Positions 1 through 8,428 of a DNA stretch of 38,878 nt are shown piece by piece. Position numbers and translations under genes: made by a program. This DNA is from Roseicyclus sp. Its GTDB lineage: Bacteria > Pseudomonadota > Alphaproteobacteria > Rhodobacterales > Rhodobacteraceae. Numbering within the stretch: position 1 is the stretch's first letter; each line of letters begins with the position of its first letter. A model generated the notes under the pieces. That model was not told the DNA's origin, searched no databases, and saw only the letters and a program-made list of their open reading frames with translations. The stretch spans positions 1 through 38,878 of the forward strand of contig JAGYLB010000096.1 of the NCBI GenBank assembly GCA_018401055.1, given 5' to 3'.

Positions 1-263
1 CTCCGGCTGAACCGGGACTCGGGGCGGAGGAAGATGGCCCCTGCCTTGTCATAGTCAACCTTGCCGATCCGCCTTCTGCCGGTCTCGCTTGGGCTACCAA
101 CGGGGCCTACTTCTCGCTCGACATCCGCGAACCGCTTTTCCGCATAGCGCAGAAAGATCAGGCCGAGGACGGGGGTCGAGAACTGGCTGGGCTTCAGGCC
201 CGTGTTGGCCCAGAGCTGGTCCGCAGCCGACCACAGACGCTTCGCTACATTGCTATCTACCAT
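1..263 (-). CDS. hsdM: Type I restriction-modification N-6 adenine methylase (HsdM), N-terminal part, cut by window edge
   Basis: Translating the minus strand from ATG at 263 gives 87 codons that run off the left edge. The start reads MVDSNVAKRLWSAADQLW, followed by LKPSQFSTPVLGLIFLRYAE. This is the characteristic N-terminal helical domain of type I restriction methylases (HsdM_N). The family methylates adenine within an HsdMS complex and, with HsdR, restricts foreign DNA. The catalytic NPPY domain would lie beyond the edge and is not visible. It starts 13 bp after the stop of the small upstream gene, so the two are probably cotranscribed. Recognition of the N-terminal domain is strong; whether the rest of the operon is intact cannot be judged. 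Confidence 0.82.
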   Translation of the reverse strand, partial: MVDSNVAKRLWSAADQLWANTGLKPSQFSTPVLGLIFLRYAEKRFADVEREVGPVGSPSETGRRRIGKVDYDKAGAIFLRPESRFSR

Positions 264-275
264 GTCGATACTCCC

Positions 276-587
276 TCACCCATCAAGGCGCTCAGCCAAG
301 AGCTGTTCAACCCTATTCTTCAAGAGGTACTCGACTTTGCTCAAGGTCATCGGGCCACCTCGACATGAACGAACACCAGCACGACGAAAGGCTTGATAGA
401 GCAGAAGGGTGGCTGCCGGTCGGTTTTGCTTCCTGTATCGAGCTATCAGTTCAGCAGAAGCCGCAACAAACTGATCTGAGTAAGTGGTAGCGAAGGAGGT
501 TCTTGGATGATGCGACGCCAAGTATTCGCCAGAATGGGTCTTGCACCAATGAAGCAACCCATCTTCCGACATTTTCGCTAGGTCCAT
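276..587 (-). CDS. Small hypothetical protein upstream of hsdM
   Basis: This is a 103-residue reading frame beginning MDLAKMSEDG. I chose ATG at 587 because GGAGG lies five bases upstream. A TTG at 599 could add four residues. It has Arg/Lys-rich, predicted helical character (for example QAFRRAGVRS and SKVEYLLKNRVEQLL), with no signal peptide or membrane segment. I do not recognise the family. Its stop is 13 bp from the hsdM start on the same strand, so it is probably the first gene of the restriction-modification operon and may be a regulator or accessory subunit. That role is inferred from position only. Confidence 0.5.
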   Translation of the reverse strand: MDLAKMSEDGLLHWCKTHSGEYLASHHPRTSFATTYSDQFVAASAELIARYRKQNRPAATLLLYQAFRRAGVRSCRGGPMTLSKVEYLLKNRVEQLLAERLDG

Positions 588-719
588 CTCAGCCTCCAAA
601 AGTCACCATCCCTCCAGGAAGACCACGGCTGCTCGTGATCAACAAGCTGTGGTGGACGTCCTCACCCCCGACGATCTGGAGGACCCACTCCCCACCGCTG
701 CATGATTCCCGTCAGTTGC

Positions 720-849
720 CCCTTAAGGGATAGGGGGAGGGGATATCTCTTTGTTGTTGAGGGAGAGGATCACATCACTATCACAACAGGCAACTCCCCA
801 TAGGGGGACCCATAAGGGACGCCTGCTGCACACGGGACCCGTAAGGGAT
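720..849. repeat. Three copies of the palindromic motif CCCnTAAGGG
   Basis: Near-palindromes CCCTTAAGGGAT (720-731), ACCCATAAGGGA (808-819) and ACCCGTAAGGGAT (837-849) lie in a stretch with no convincing gene (600-1282). A further CCCGTAAGGGAT lies at about 5697-5708. They could be iterons or protein-binding sites from the element that brought in the nearby replication-initiator fragment. Nothing else in 600-1080 is recognisable except G- and C-runs. Confidence 0.4.
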
Positions 850-1082
850 AGCTGATGCGACCTCCCCCCGCCGTACCCTGCAGGGACCCCAGACGTTTCA
901 AGGGTCACATGTCTGAGCGGCCTACCTTTCCCTTGCGTGTCGGCATTGTCCCCCCATGGGGTGGGGGGCTTCAGCGAGTGGCTGTCAGATCGCCTGACAG
1001 GGCACGGGAGCCTCCGACGAATGGGAAGTGCCCCCGACACCGCACGGGGCCTCAGGGGGCGACTGAGGGCCTCCCCGGCACC

Positions 1083-1274
1083 GTAGACCAGATCGTAGAC
1101 CAACTGGTGCCCCTTGACCCCGAGGATTCCATGCGGTTACCCCTTGTTTTACTGAAGGGAAGCCCTGCGAGGGTGCCTGTAACGGGAACGGAACCACCCT
1201 CTGGGGGCACCATTCCTACAGGTAACCTGCTGTTTTCCTTCAGTTTTCGCCAATGAAAGCTGGAGCGTAGACCA
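1083..1274. repeat. Three GTAGACCA direct repeats beside the integrase 3' end
   Basis: GTAGACCA occurs at 1083-1090, 1095-1102 (12-bp period) and 1267-1274, all in the same orientation. The last copy is 8 bp from the integrase stop. Short directly repeated sites near an attachment core are typical of integrase or excisionase arm sites. That reading is inference. Confidence 0.35.
1199..1214 (+). other. Candidate attachment-site remnant: 16-bp copy of the tRNA-Thr 3' end
   Basis: CTCTGGGGGCACCATT is identical to the last T-arm and acceptor bases, CCA and two following bases of the tRNA-Thr gene at 9005-9080 (matching bases 9003-9018, minus strand). A shorter inverted copy, TGGTGCCCC, lies at 1105-1113. 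The copy sits 69 bp from the 3' end of a tyrosine integrase gene, where an att core is expected when integrase and tRNA converge. Its orientation is opposite to the tRNA in this window, so the two cannot be a simple attL/attR pair. Confidence 0.55.
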
Positions 1275-1282
1275 TGCTGGAG

Positions 1283-1723
1283 TTACGCTGCCGCTTCCAC
1301 CCATTTGGCCAGCACTTCGAGCGGGTAACCGCGTCCGTAGCTGTGGCCTACGCCCTCGGTTTGCCACCCTCCGATCTGGTCAACAATGTCTGAGGGACAC
1401 TCGACAGCCCGCAGCCTGTCGCGCATTGAATGGCGGAAGCCGTGCATGGTGCATCCTTCTGGGGCATGTTGCTTCATCCATTTGTTCAGCGCAGCACTCG
1501 CGGAGTTGGCGTTCGTATTGTCGGTTCGATTGTAGCGAGGAAAGGCGAAGCGGCTGTCGCGAACCTCTGCGACGATGCGCTGCGCTGCCCAGAGCGCGGC
1601 TCCTGCGAGCGGGACTGTTCGGGCGCTGCCCGTGGTCTTCAGACGACGCCATTGATGCTCTCGCACCACGACATGCGAGATGGGACCGGAGAGCTGGATG
1701 TCGTCAATCAGCAGATCCGGTCG
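1283..1723 (-). pseudogene. Tyrosine recombinase (phage-type integrase), C-terminal fragment
   Basis: The minus frame ending at TAA 1285-1283 encodes the catalytic half of a tyrosine integrase. It shows a beta-hairpin RRLKTTGSARTVPL carrying the active-site Lys, HGFRHSMRDRL as the H-x-x-R box, QIGGW with Trp in the usual His/Trp position, and GHSYGRGY containing the nucleophilic Tyr. The N-terminal DNA-binding domain and the first catalytic Arg are missing. Homology stops near RPDLLIDD (about 1723), where the sequence becomes a replication-initiator fragment on the other strand. The open frame continues upstream only as a shadow of that gene. This is a truncated remnant with no expected recombinase activity. 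Confidence 0.72.
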
Positions 1724-2600
1724 CGCGCGCTGGCCGTCGACGGGTTGGAAAAGGTGCGGGCCGACCTCGATGAAACCTGCCAGAAGCTCGGCTTCCGGGT
1801 GCCGCCTAACGGTGTCAGCATCGGACGGGTCGATTTCGCCGTCGATATCCTGGCGCCCGACTTCGTCCTCGACCCCCATGCCTTCATTGCGCATGCGAGG
1901 GTGAATAAGCGGCGGATCTGCGAGTTCGACCTGGGCGAGATCAACGGCCGCTCGGCCCGCGACACGTCCGCAACCCTGGGCAAGATGCCCGGCCGACAAG
2001 TCATCGTCTATGACAAGCGCGAAGAGGTCATGGTCAAGCGCAAGAACGAATGGCCGCTGATCTGGAATGCCGCCACTGGCGGCGCAGTCCCTGCCCCCTC
2101 TCGACCTGACGGACAGCACCCACAGCCGGGTCTGGCGGGTCGAACTGCGCCTTGGCAGAACGGCTCTGCGCAACAGGGCGGATATCCGTGGCTGGGGATC
2201 GTTTTACGCCCGCCTGCAAAGGGAGATGGAACAGCTATCGCAGGATCTGTCGCTGCACATTCCCACCGGCGACAGTAACCGTTCACGCTGGCCGCTTCAT
2301 CCGCTTTGGCGAATGGTTCAGGACACCATCGCCGAGCGCATGTTTCAGCATGACGCGCGGGTACCGCCCGAGGTGGTTCGACAGATCGACCTTGAGGAAA
2401 AGCAGCGCGACCTGCTCAAGCTGCTGGCCGCGCATTCGGTCACGCTTGCCTACCTCGATGGCAAGAGCGCCCCAGACTACGCGGCGTTCAGCGAGACCCT
2501 ACCGGTCCTGATGCAGCGCTACCTCGATCAGCACCCGCGCGGGATCGAGGAACGGCTAGCCGAGGCGGCGGTGAAGTATGGCGAGTTGATGGGTGATTAG
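1724..2600 (+). pseudogene. Replication initiation factor (Rep_trans-like), 5'-truncated and frameshifted
   Basis: Two plus frames joined near 2090 give one protein. The first reads GRVDFAVDILAPDFVLDP, then MPGRQVIVYDKREEV and WPLIWNA. The second continues DLTDSTHSRVWRVELRLGR and RGWGSFYARL and ends KYGELMGD at 2600. The R-x-D-x-x-x-D strand, the VYDK strand and the WRVELRL strand resemble rolling-circle replication initiators of the Rep_trans family found on plasmids and integrative elements. There is no native start: the 5' end is replaced by the integrase fragment at about 1723. One extra base relative to a continuous frame is present near 2090. Family assignment is by motif memory and is moderate. 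Confidence 0.5.
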
Positions 2601-2933
2601 TCAGTGGAGATCTTGCGATTTGTGCAGCCAGTACCGGCCCAGAGCAGACATTTGGACAAGGGGCAGCGATCGGCTGCTTCGCTGAAACAGGATATTTATG
2701 CACCACTGAGCGCAACGAAGTTCCGCTCGCGGACGTCAGTCGTTGCGGGCTAGACCGGTATGAATAATGGTTAGAAGGTGGGCCTTCAGTCAGGTTTGCG
2801 CCTTTGTACAAAAATATACTTGGCGACAAGGCACGCAGCTTGGCCAAGTGATGTCCGATGCAGGAGCAGCGGTTTCACTATGTCCAAGACCGCCATCAAT
2901 CCAAGATCGGCAAAAAAATGAACAACAGTTCGG
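2601..2933. other. Intergenic stretch, no gene recognised
   Basis: This 333-bp AT-richer stretch lies between the rep fragment and the FkbM gene. Frames on both strands are short and without recognisable motifs. No RNA gene or clear terminator was seen. Confidence 0.5.
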
Positions 2934-3668
2934 CTAATTCGGGGTGCTTGCAACAAGACCGGGCGCGGCGAACATAGCGTTCGCAAGCGTCAGTTGTCCC
3001 ACATGGTTCGTGCGTGTTTCGAAAATATTGATGAAGACGTAGCCGTGTCCCTCCATCACCTCAAGGAATTGCCGGAGGCTGCCCTGCCCATCGAAAAGTG
3101 GTTTCATCAGGATTTCGACATAGACAAGGTCAATTGCTTGATCCCGTAGCATGCTGTCCGCTCCTTGAAGCACCATAAGGTCTGCGCCCTCGGTGTCGAC
3201 CTTCAAGATATCGATCCGCTGGATGCCGCGTTCCATACAGAAATTGTCTACGGTTTCGCAGTCAACCTGCTCGACGGCCACATGCTCGACGTTCGCCCAG
3301 CCATCCGAACGCGCATCTTTGTTCAGTAGCGAATGATTGTAGGACGGGTCGGAATTGATATTGAAGTCGACTGTGCCAGAACGGTTTCCCATCGCCATCC
3401 GAACTGGGATCACCAAGCCGCCTTCTGGCCATTTCTTACACAAGTTTTCGAAATGGGTCTTGATCGGTTCGAACGCGTAGATGCGTTGTGGCGCTAGATC
3501 CTTCAGCACCTGCTCCGAAAAGCTTCCAAAATTCGCACCTATATCGAAGACCGTTCTTATCGGTCGCTCGGTGAAGAGCGCCTGCATCACCTGCACAGGG
3601 GACTGCGACATGGACCGCCTGCGGCGGCGGTCGTTCCGGGCAAAAATCTTCTGCAAGAGACCGGTCAT
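2934..3668 (-). CDS. FkbM family methyltransferase (second copy)
   Basis: This 244-residue protein starts at ATG 3668, preceded by an AAGGA Shine-Dalgarno. A longer frame to 3812 exists but reads into the upstream gene. SAM-binding motif I is FDIGANFGSFSEQVL, followed by the acidic strand AFEP, and the FkbM signature is LKVDTEGADLMVLQGA. The family O-methylates hydroxyl groups on sugars or secondary metabolites using S-adenosylmethionine. Its neighbours (glycosyltransferase, another FkbM enzyme, AsnB-like amidotransferase) point to a sugar substrate in a surface glycan. It is 101 bp downstream of the first FkbM gene on the same strand and probably shares its transcript. The frame is intact. 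Confidence 0.85.
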   Translation of the reverse strand: MTGLLQKIFARNDRRRRRSMSQSPVQVMQALFTERPIRTVFDIGANFGSFSEQVLKDLAPQRIYAFEPIKTHFENLCKKWPEGGLVIPVRMAMGNRSGTVDFNINSDPSYNHSLLNKDARSDGWANVEHVAVEQVDCETVDNFCMERGIQRIDILKVDTEGADLMVLQGADSMLRDQAIDLVYVEILMKPLFDGQGSLRQFLEVMEGHGYVFINIFETRTNHVGQLTLANAMFAAPGLVASTPN

Positions 3669-3769
3669 TCTGTTTTCCTTAATCAGGCCATGGAGAACTT
3701 TGGGGGATCGAATCGAAGGTGCATGGTGTGCGCATGCGCCAAGAGCTGGCCCCAAAGTCATTACTGGTT

Positions 3770-4513
3770 TCAATCCAGACTGGGCTGCCCATTCTGAAGG
3801 GGTCCGGGCCACTCGCGAGTCATGAGCAGATTTCTGTGCATGTCATGCTCGATACGGAATCCCAACCCGAGTACATACGCGGTCATCTTGTCGACTTGAT
3901 CTGCGCCGGTGACGCGCGCGTGGCACTCCACGAGGATGGCTCTGATACCAGTCAAATCTGAAGCCGGAAGCAGGTCGACTTCCGAGCCTTCTGCGTCAAT
4001 AACCAGGACCGTCGGTTTGGTACTTTTGATCGCATCTTTGATAGCCATACTTGCGACAGTAACGGGCCGCGCTTCACCTCGATCGTATACCGAAGAAGAC
4101 AACAAAGAGGGGGTCACGTTGAAAGAAACTGGAGCCCCATCTGGCGTAATCGCTTTCATGATTAATTCAGGGAAAAGCCCATTGAGCGCATAATTTGTGC
4201 GAATGAGTGGCTCCAGCTCGGGATTGGCTTCAAAGCTTGTGATCCGGTCTTGCCCGATGATCCTCGCAACTGTCAGACCGACTGCCCCCATCCCGGCGCC
4301 GATTTCGAGCACCCTATCATCCGGTCGCAGAACATGCGCCACCAACTGCAATTCGGCGTACTCGTAGTCCCCTCGATATAGCAGGCGCTGAACATCCTTC
4401 CCAACAAGCGCATCATCGGCCGTCAGCCGGATTGCTCCGATCCTGACATCCTTGCTGCGCATCATCCGGTGCCATCTTTCGCGCCATGTGCGCATCCGGG
4501 GGCGTGACCTCAT
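3770..4513 (-). CDS. FkbM family methyltransferase (first copy)
   Basis: The 247-residue protein starts at ATG 4513, which overlaps the glycosyltransferase stop as ATGA (4513-4510), indicating translational coupling. SAM motif I is VLEIGAGMGAVGLTVARI. The FkbM-type acidic motif is VIDAEGSEVDLL, and ILVECHARV follows. The N-terminus is Arg-rich (MRSRPRMRTWRERWHRMMRS), which may help recruitment to glycan machinery or the membrane. It differs clearly from the neighbouring FkbM protein, so the two are not a recent duplication and may methylate different positions. The start was chosen by the overlap; a longer frame to 4768 runs antisense inside the upstream gene. Confidence 0.82.
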   Translation of the reverse strand: MRSRPRMRTWRERWHRMMRSKDVRIGAIRLTADDALVGKDVQRLLYRGDYEYAELQLVAHVLRPDDRVLEIGAGMGAVGLTVARIIGQDRITSFEANPELEPLIRTNYALNGLFPELIMKAITPDGAPVSFNVTPSLLSSSVYDRGEARPVTVASMAIKDAIKSTKPTVLVIDAEGSEVDLLPASDLTGIRAILVECHARVTGADQVDKMTAYVLGLGFRIEHDMHRNLLMTREWPGPLQNGQPSLD

Positions 4514-5631
4514 CCAAAAAATCCTTGCAGGCTTTTCGTTCCAGTGTAGCGTTTCGTTCCGATGTAGACCGGGGACTCGCGCTCGTGATCCTCCACCAGG
4601 TGGTAATACGCAGCCTGGCTGTAGTGCTGACCGCGCTGCGCCGTGTATCTCGCGCCGGTCGCGCCCCGTGTCAGGGGGAAGTGCATCAGAACTGCCCGCT
4701 CGCTGGACAGTTTCAATGGAAGGTTCAGGTGATGGGCTCCGCCATTGAACTTGCCTCCTTTCTGCCACTTGAGAAGCGGCAGCTTCGTTAGATTGAGGGG
4801 AGCCAAGGCCCTAGAGCGCCAAGTCAACAGGTAAACAAGTCGCGCGCGCGCGAGGGTCATACCTCGGGGTTCATGGAACTTGTGGATCGAGTTCCTTAAT
4901 AGGGTCCGGTAGAGCGCCGTCTCGTCTGCTCGCCCATTCATGAGGACCCGATCGCGCATTCCCCCAGTAATGATCATCGTGGGAGTCGGATATTTTCCTC
5001 TGAACGACTGGCTCGGAAGGCGAGACCGATAGGCTAAGGGATCAGTCGCGGGATCGTCGAACAAAGGAAAATCCTCCCTCAGAGGACTGCCCGTACTGAC
5101 ATGCTCTGAAATCGGACGGTCGCAATACATGTCGACCATGACAGCGGACAGGCCCTGGACACCCTCCTGTTCGAGGTCGGCGAGTAGGGCCGTGAAGGGC
5201 CTAGTTTCTGCATTCTTCCAGACCAGATGCTCGTCTACATCCGGTACAATGCACCATCGGCCTTGCGCGTATAGGTCCAGCGGTTCGCTGCGCCACTGCT
5301 GCTTATGCTGGCGGTAGGTAGAGCCGGGCCTCGGCGTGAACAGGGAGACGTCCGGTTGCGCTTCCAAGTATGCACGCGACCCATCGGTGGAACGATCATC
5401 AATCATGAGGAATTGGATCGGTCCGAAAGCACGGTAATGCTCGAAGAACTGCGGCAGGATGTTGATCTCGTTGTGCACCATCGCAATACAGAGTGGCTCC
5501 GCTCCAGTCGGCGCCGGACCCGCGCAATGCGTTAGATATGGCGTGTCTAGACAAGGTGTCACAGCTGTTGGGCCTAAGGTCTGGGATATTGGCAAGCGCG
5601 TAACAGCGTTTGACAAGAAACGCGACCGCAT
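4510..5631 (-). CDS. Glycosyltransferase family 2-like protein
   Basis: The 373-residue protein contains a nucleotide-sugar fold: CIAMVHNEINILPQFFEHYR, then FLMIDDRSTDGSRAYL, typical of GT2-type enzymes with a DUF4422/Glyco_tranf_2-like region, and PDVDEHLVW as the probable DxD-type metal site. No membrane segment is seen. It probably transfers a sugar in surface polysaccharide assembly. AGGGCAAGA precedes ATG 5631. It is divergent from asnB (206 bp apart) and is the first gene of a minus-strand run glycosyltransferase, FkbM, FkbM. The donor and acceptor cannot be read from sequence. Confidence 0.8.
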   Translation of the reverse strand: MRSRFLSNAVTRLPISQTLGPTAVTPCLDTPYLTHCAGPAPTGAEPLCIAMVHNEINILPQFFEHYRAFGPIQFLMIDDRSTDGSRAYLEAQPDVSLFTPRPGSTYRQHKQQWRSEPLDLYAQGRWCIVPDVDEHLVWKNAETRPFTALLADLEQEGVQGLSAVMVDMYCDRPISEHVSTGSPLREDFPLFDDPATDPLAYRSRLPSQSFRGKYPTPTMIITGGMRDRVLMNGRADETALYRTLLRNSIHKFHEPRGMTLARARLVYLLTWRSRALAPLNLTKLPLLKWQKGGKFNGGAHHLNLPLKLSSERAVLMHFPLTRGATGARYTAQRGQHYSQAAYYHLVEDHERESPVYIGTKRYTGTKSLQGFFG

Positions 5632-5837
5632 TCTTGCCCTGAACTGCGCGTTCCCGGACGCTGGATCTGCGTATCTTCAGTGGACACGGCCCAGCGCCCG
5701 TAAGGGATGTCTTGCCGCAATCCAGCTAGATTCCGTGGACGGACTAGGGACGAAAATGGTGTTGCGCCCCTTGACCTTGGCGAGGCATGTATGCCCGATG
5801 CATGCGGATCAGAGCAGCAAAAATTGGACTTTCCATC

Positions 5838-7688
5838 ATGTGCGGTATCATTGGCCTCTGTTCACGTCAGGACATGGGTGTCGAACACTTTGATGATGCG
5901 CGCGATGTCATGCGGGCGAGAGGTCCGGATGCGTACGGCACCGAGCAATTTACGACCGCGAACGGCCGCTCGGTCAAGCTTGGTCATCGCCGCCTCTCGA
6001 TCCAAGATTTGAGTAATGCCGGCCACCAGCCCATGACCTCGGCTAGCGGACGCTACGTTATTGTTTATAATGGCGAAGTCTACAATGCGCCGGATCTCAG
6101 AAAGCAACTCCAGGCGGCCGGTTGTTTCTTCCGGTCGAACTCGGACACGGAGGTCATCCTGGAAGGTTTCAGCTTTTGGGGACCCTCCGTTGTCCAGCGG
6201 TTGCACGGCATATTTGCGTTTGGCATTTGGGACACCGTCGAAGAGTGCCTCTTTGCCGCCCGCGACCGCGTTGGAGTCAAGCCTTTCTGCTTTTGGCAGG
6301 GCAACGGAGAATTCGCGTTCGCGTCGGACGCGAGGGCATTGCGCGCACTCGGCTTTGGTCAGGATATCGACGAACAGTCCATGGCCCTCTACCTATGCCT
6401 CGGTTATGTTCCCAGCCCTCGGTCGATCTGGAAAGGTGTCACAAAGCTGGAAGCCGGTTGCACGTTAGAATGGTCGCCGACCGCTGGTGTCAGAAAGGTC
6501 CGGTACTGGGCTGCTCCAGACGACACCGACTACGTCGCCAGTTCCGGACCGCTGGAGCAACTGCTCGATGAGATCGTTGAGGAGCAGCTTCTGTCGGACG
6601 TCCCGATCGGGCTATTTCTGTCGGGTGGGCTTGATTCAAGTGTGATCGCATCGTCCCTGGTTGGCCTTGGCGCTTCAGCAAAGGCGGTGACAGCGCTTTC
6701 GGTCGGGTTTCCGGGCAACGAAAGCGCTGACGAGTCGCCCGTGGCAGAGAAGACGGCGAAGCAGCTTGGTCTGAGATACCGAAAGCTGGAGTTGGCGGCA
6801 AATACGAGACCCTACTATGCCGAAGCGGTAGCGGCACTTGACGAGCCGTTGGCATATTCAGCAATCGTGACCCAGACGGCAATCTCCAAGCTGGCAATGG
6901 AGGTTGGCCTGAAGGTCGTGCTTTCGGGAGACGGCGGAGACGAGGTCTTTGGAGGTTACCGTTGGTATGCGCGTACGCTGGGAGAGATGAAGACCTCAAT
7001 AATCGAAGGTGGTCCTCCGATTTCTCCGTTCACAGCCCTGTTTCCCTTCCATCGAAAACGCCAGCAAACGCACGAACGAACGGCGGCTTTTCTAGCTAAG
7101 GACCCCTTGTTTGCCCATGCGATCGGCGTGTTCAGAGGCTTGCTTCCGGTACAGGTGGCGGAGATGTACCCAGCGGTTTCGGAGCCCGACATAGTCGACC
7201 TTCTTTGGGAGACTCTGACGCGGCATGACGCTCCGAGACTTGCGGAAAAGCGGCGGCGTCAGCGGATCGACCTCTACACCTTCTGTCAGGATGTCGTCCT
7301 GCCCAAGGTCGATCGGGCGGGAATGGCCTACGGGGTAGAAGTACGACCGCCCCTGCTTGACCACCGCCTCGTCGACTGGGCGCTATCACGCCCGATCAGT
7401 GATGCCGACGACGCGGCCCCAAAAAACGCATTGCGTGAAATAGTCAATAGGCGTGGACTTGGTTTCCTTCTAGAACAACCGAAGCGGGGGTTCAGCCTGC
7501 AGTCGCGCAATCGCATGTCGCGGTTCTCGATGAGGGCCGACATTTCCCAGCGGGCGACCAAGATCGGGTTGTCAAGGAACTGGGCTCGCCACCTTCGCAG
7601 TCGGCGCGGCGACCGACTCGAACTCGACACCTTGTTCTTTCTATCCTCATGGCATGAAATGATCGAAGTGCCGCCGGAACGGACTTGA
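5838..7688 (+). CDS. asnB: Asparagine synthase (glutamine-hydrolysing)-type amidotransferase
   Basis: The 616-residue protein starts MCGIIGLC. Cys2 is the glutaminase nucleophile, so ATG 5838 is chosen over in-frame starts further upstream. The glutaminase domain has RGPDAYG, GHRRLSI, NGEVYN and the SNSDTEVI region. The synthetase domain has the pyrophosphate loop LFLSGGLDSS and LSGDGGDEVFGGY. AsnB converts aspartate to asparagine using glutamine and ATP, but paralogues inside glycan clusters often amidate a sugar carboxylate or a donor. Given the neighbouring glycosyltransferase and methyltransferases, a role in glycan modification is the likelier inference. The frame is intact, unlike many genes further right. 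Confidence 0.88.
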   Translation: MCGIIGLCSRQDMGVEHFDDARDVMRARGPDAYGTEQFTTANGRSVKLGHRRLSIQDLSNAGHQPMTSASGRYVIVYNGEVYNAPDLRKQLQAAGCFFRSNSDTEVILEGFSFWGPSVVQRLHGIFAFGIWDTVEECLFAARDRVGVKPFCFWQGNGEFAFASDARALRALGFGQDIDEQSMALYLCLGYVPSPRSIWKGVTKLEAGCTLEWSPTAGVRKVRYWAAPDDTDYVASSGPLEQLLDEIVEEQLLSDVPIGLFLSGGLDSSVIASSLVGLGASAKAVTALSVGFPGNESADESPVAEKTAKQLGLRYRKLELAANTRPYYAEAVAALDEPLAYSAIVTQTAISKLAMEVGLKVVLSGDGGDEVFGGYRWYARTLGEMKTSIIEGGPPISPFTALFPFHRKRQQTHERTAAFLAKDPLFAHAIGVFRGLLPVQVAEMYPAVSEPDIVDLLWETLTRHDAPRLAEKRRRQRIDLYTFCQDVVLPKVDRAGMAYGVEVRPPLLDHRLVDWALSRPISDADDAAPKNALREIVNRRGLGFLLEQPKRGFSLQSRNRMSRFSMRADISQRATKIGLSRNWARHLRSRRGDRLELDTLFFLSSWHEMIEVPPERT

Positions 7689-7708
7689 GAGGCGCGGCGC
7701 TGAGCTGG

Positions 7709-8428
7709 TCACGACGACTGTATCGGCCTGATCACGAAAATCCAGATGTCTAAGTCGGTCTCTTCCCGGGTGCCATTGGTGGGTTTCCAGTGCGGTTTCT
7801 TGTGCGGCGCCTTGATCATGTCCTGTACACAATAAGCGCCCTGTCCCCATTCCAGGACCAGATATGGCATGATCCAGGGATCCGCGCCGAATGGGTCCGA
7901 AGAGCTTGTGCCCTGCGGGCCATGCAGCATTGTGTGTTCAATGAAAATCAGCCCACCAGGCGCAAGTTGCTCAACCCAAGTATCGAGCGCCTTTTTGGGG
8001 TCGAAGGAATGATCCAGCGCATTTGTGTATATGACTGACGCGCGGTTGATCCAATCCTCGCGTTGCTCGTGGAAGTCCCACTCTACTACGCCGTTAGCGG
8101 CCGTGGGGGGAGCGATGTCAGTGCCCACTGCCTCGCAGGCCAGCTTGTCACCGAGATAGACGGATTCCATGCCCGACTTGCTGCCGTGGCAAAGGATAAA
8201 GCTTATCTTCGGTACGTTTGCTTTCGCGTAATCGGAGATCAGATCCAGCGTTTTTGGATCCGCCCACGTATCGTTACTGTCGGACCTGGCCTTGCCGATC
8301 TGTGCTTCACGATAGGCTTGGTAGTCAAACTGACCGCCTGACTCATACTTGTGGAACTGCACTAGTGCTGCCCGCTCCGCCCGCTGAAAGCTATGTTTCT
8401 TGCGGCGCAGCCATTTTTTCAGTGCCAT
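7709..8428 (-). CDS. Class I SAM-dependent methyltransferase-like protein
   Basis: The 239-residue protein starts MALKKWLRRKKHSF. The fold is suggested by ISFILCHGSKSGMESVYL (motif I position, though Gly-poor), the acidic strand GTDI, VIYTNALDHSFDPKKALD and the post-motif APGGLIFIEHTM. This resembles methyltransferase_11-type domains seen in polysaccharide clusters. It converges with asnB, ending 20 bp from its stop. The weak Gly-rich loop leaves some doubt about activity. The basic N-terminus could be a membrane or partner contact. Substrate unknown. Confidence 0.6.
   Translation of the reverse strand: MALKKWLRRKKHSFQRAERAALVQFHKYESGGQFDYQAYREAQIGKARSDSNDTWADPKTLDLISDYAKANVPKISFILCHGSKSGMESVYLGDKLACEAVGTDIAPPTAANGVVEWDFHEQREDWINRASVIYTNALDHSFDPKKALDTWVEQLAPGGLIFIEHTMLHGPQGTSSSDPFGADPWIMPYLVLEWGQGAYCVQDMIKAPHKKPHWKPTNGTREETDLDIWIFVIRPIQSS

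Noticed and set aside
1726..2173. Integrase frame extended upstream to 2173 on the minus strand
   Set aside because: Residues upstream of about 1723 are the antisense of the rep fragment and show no integrase similarity.
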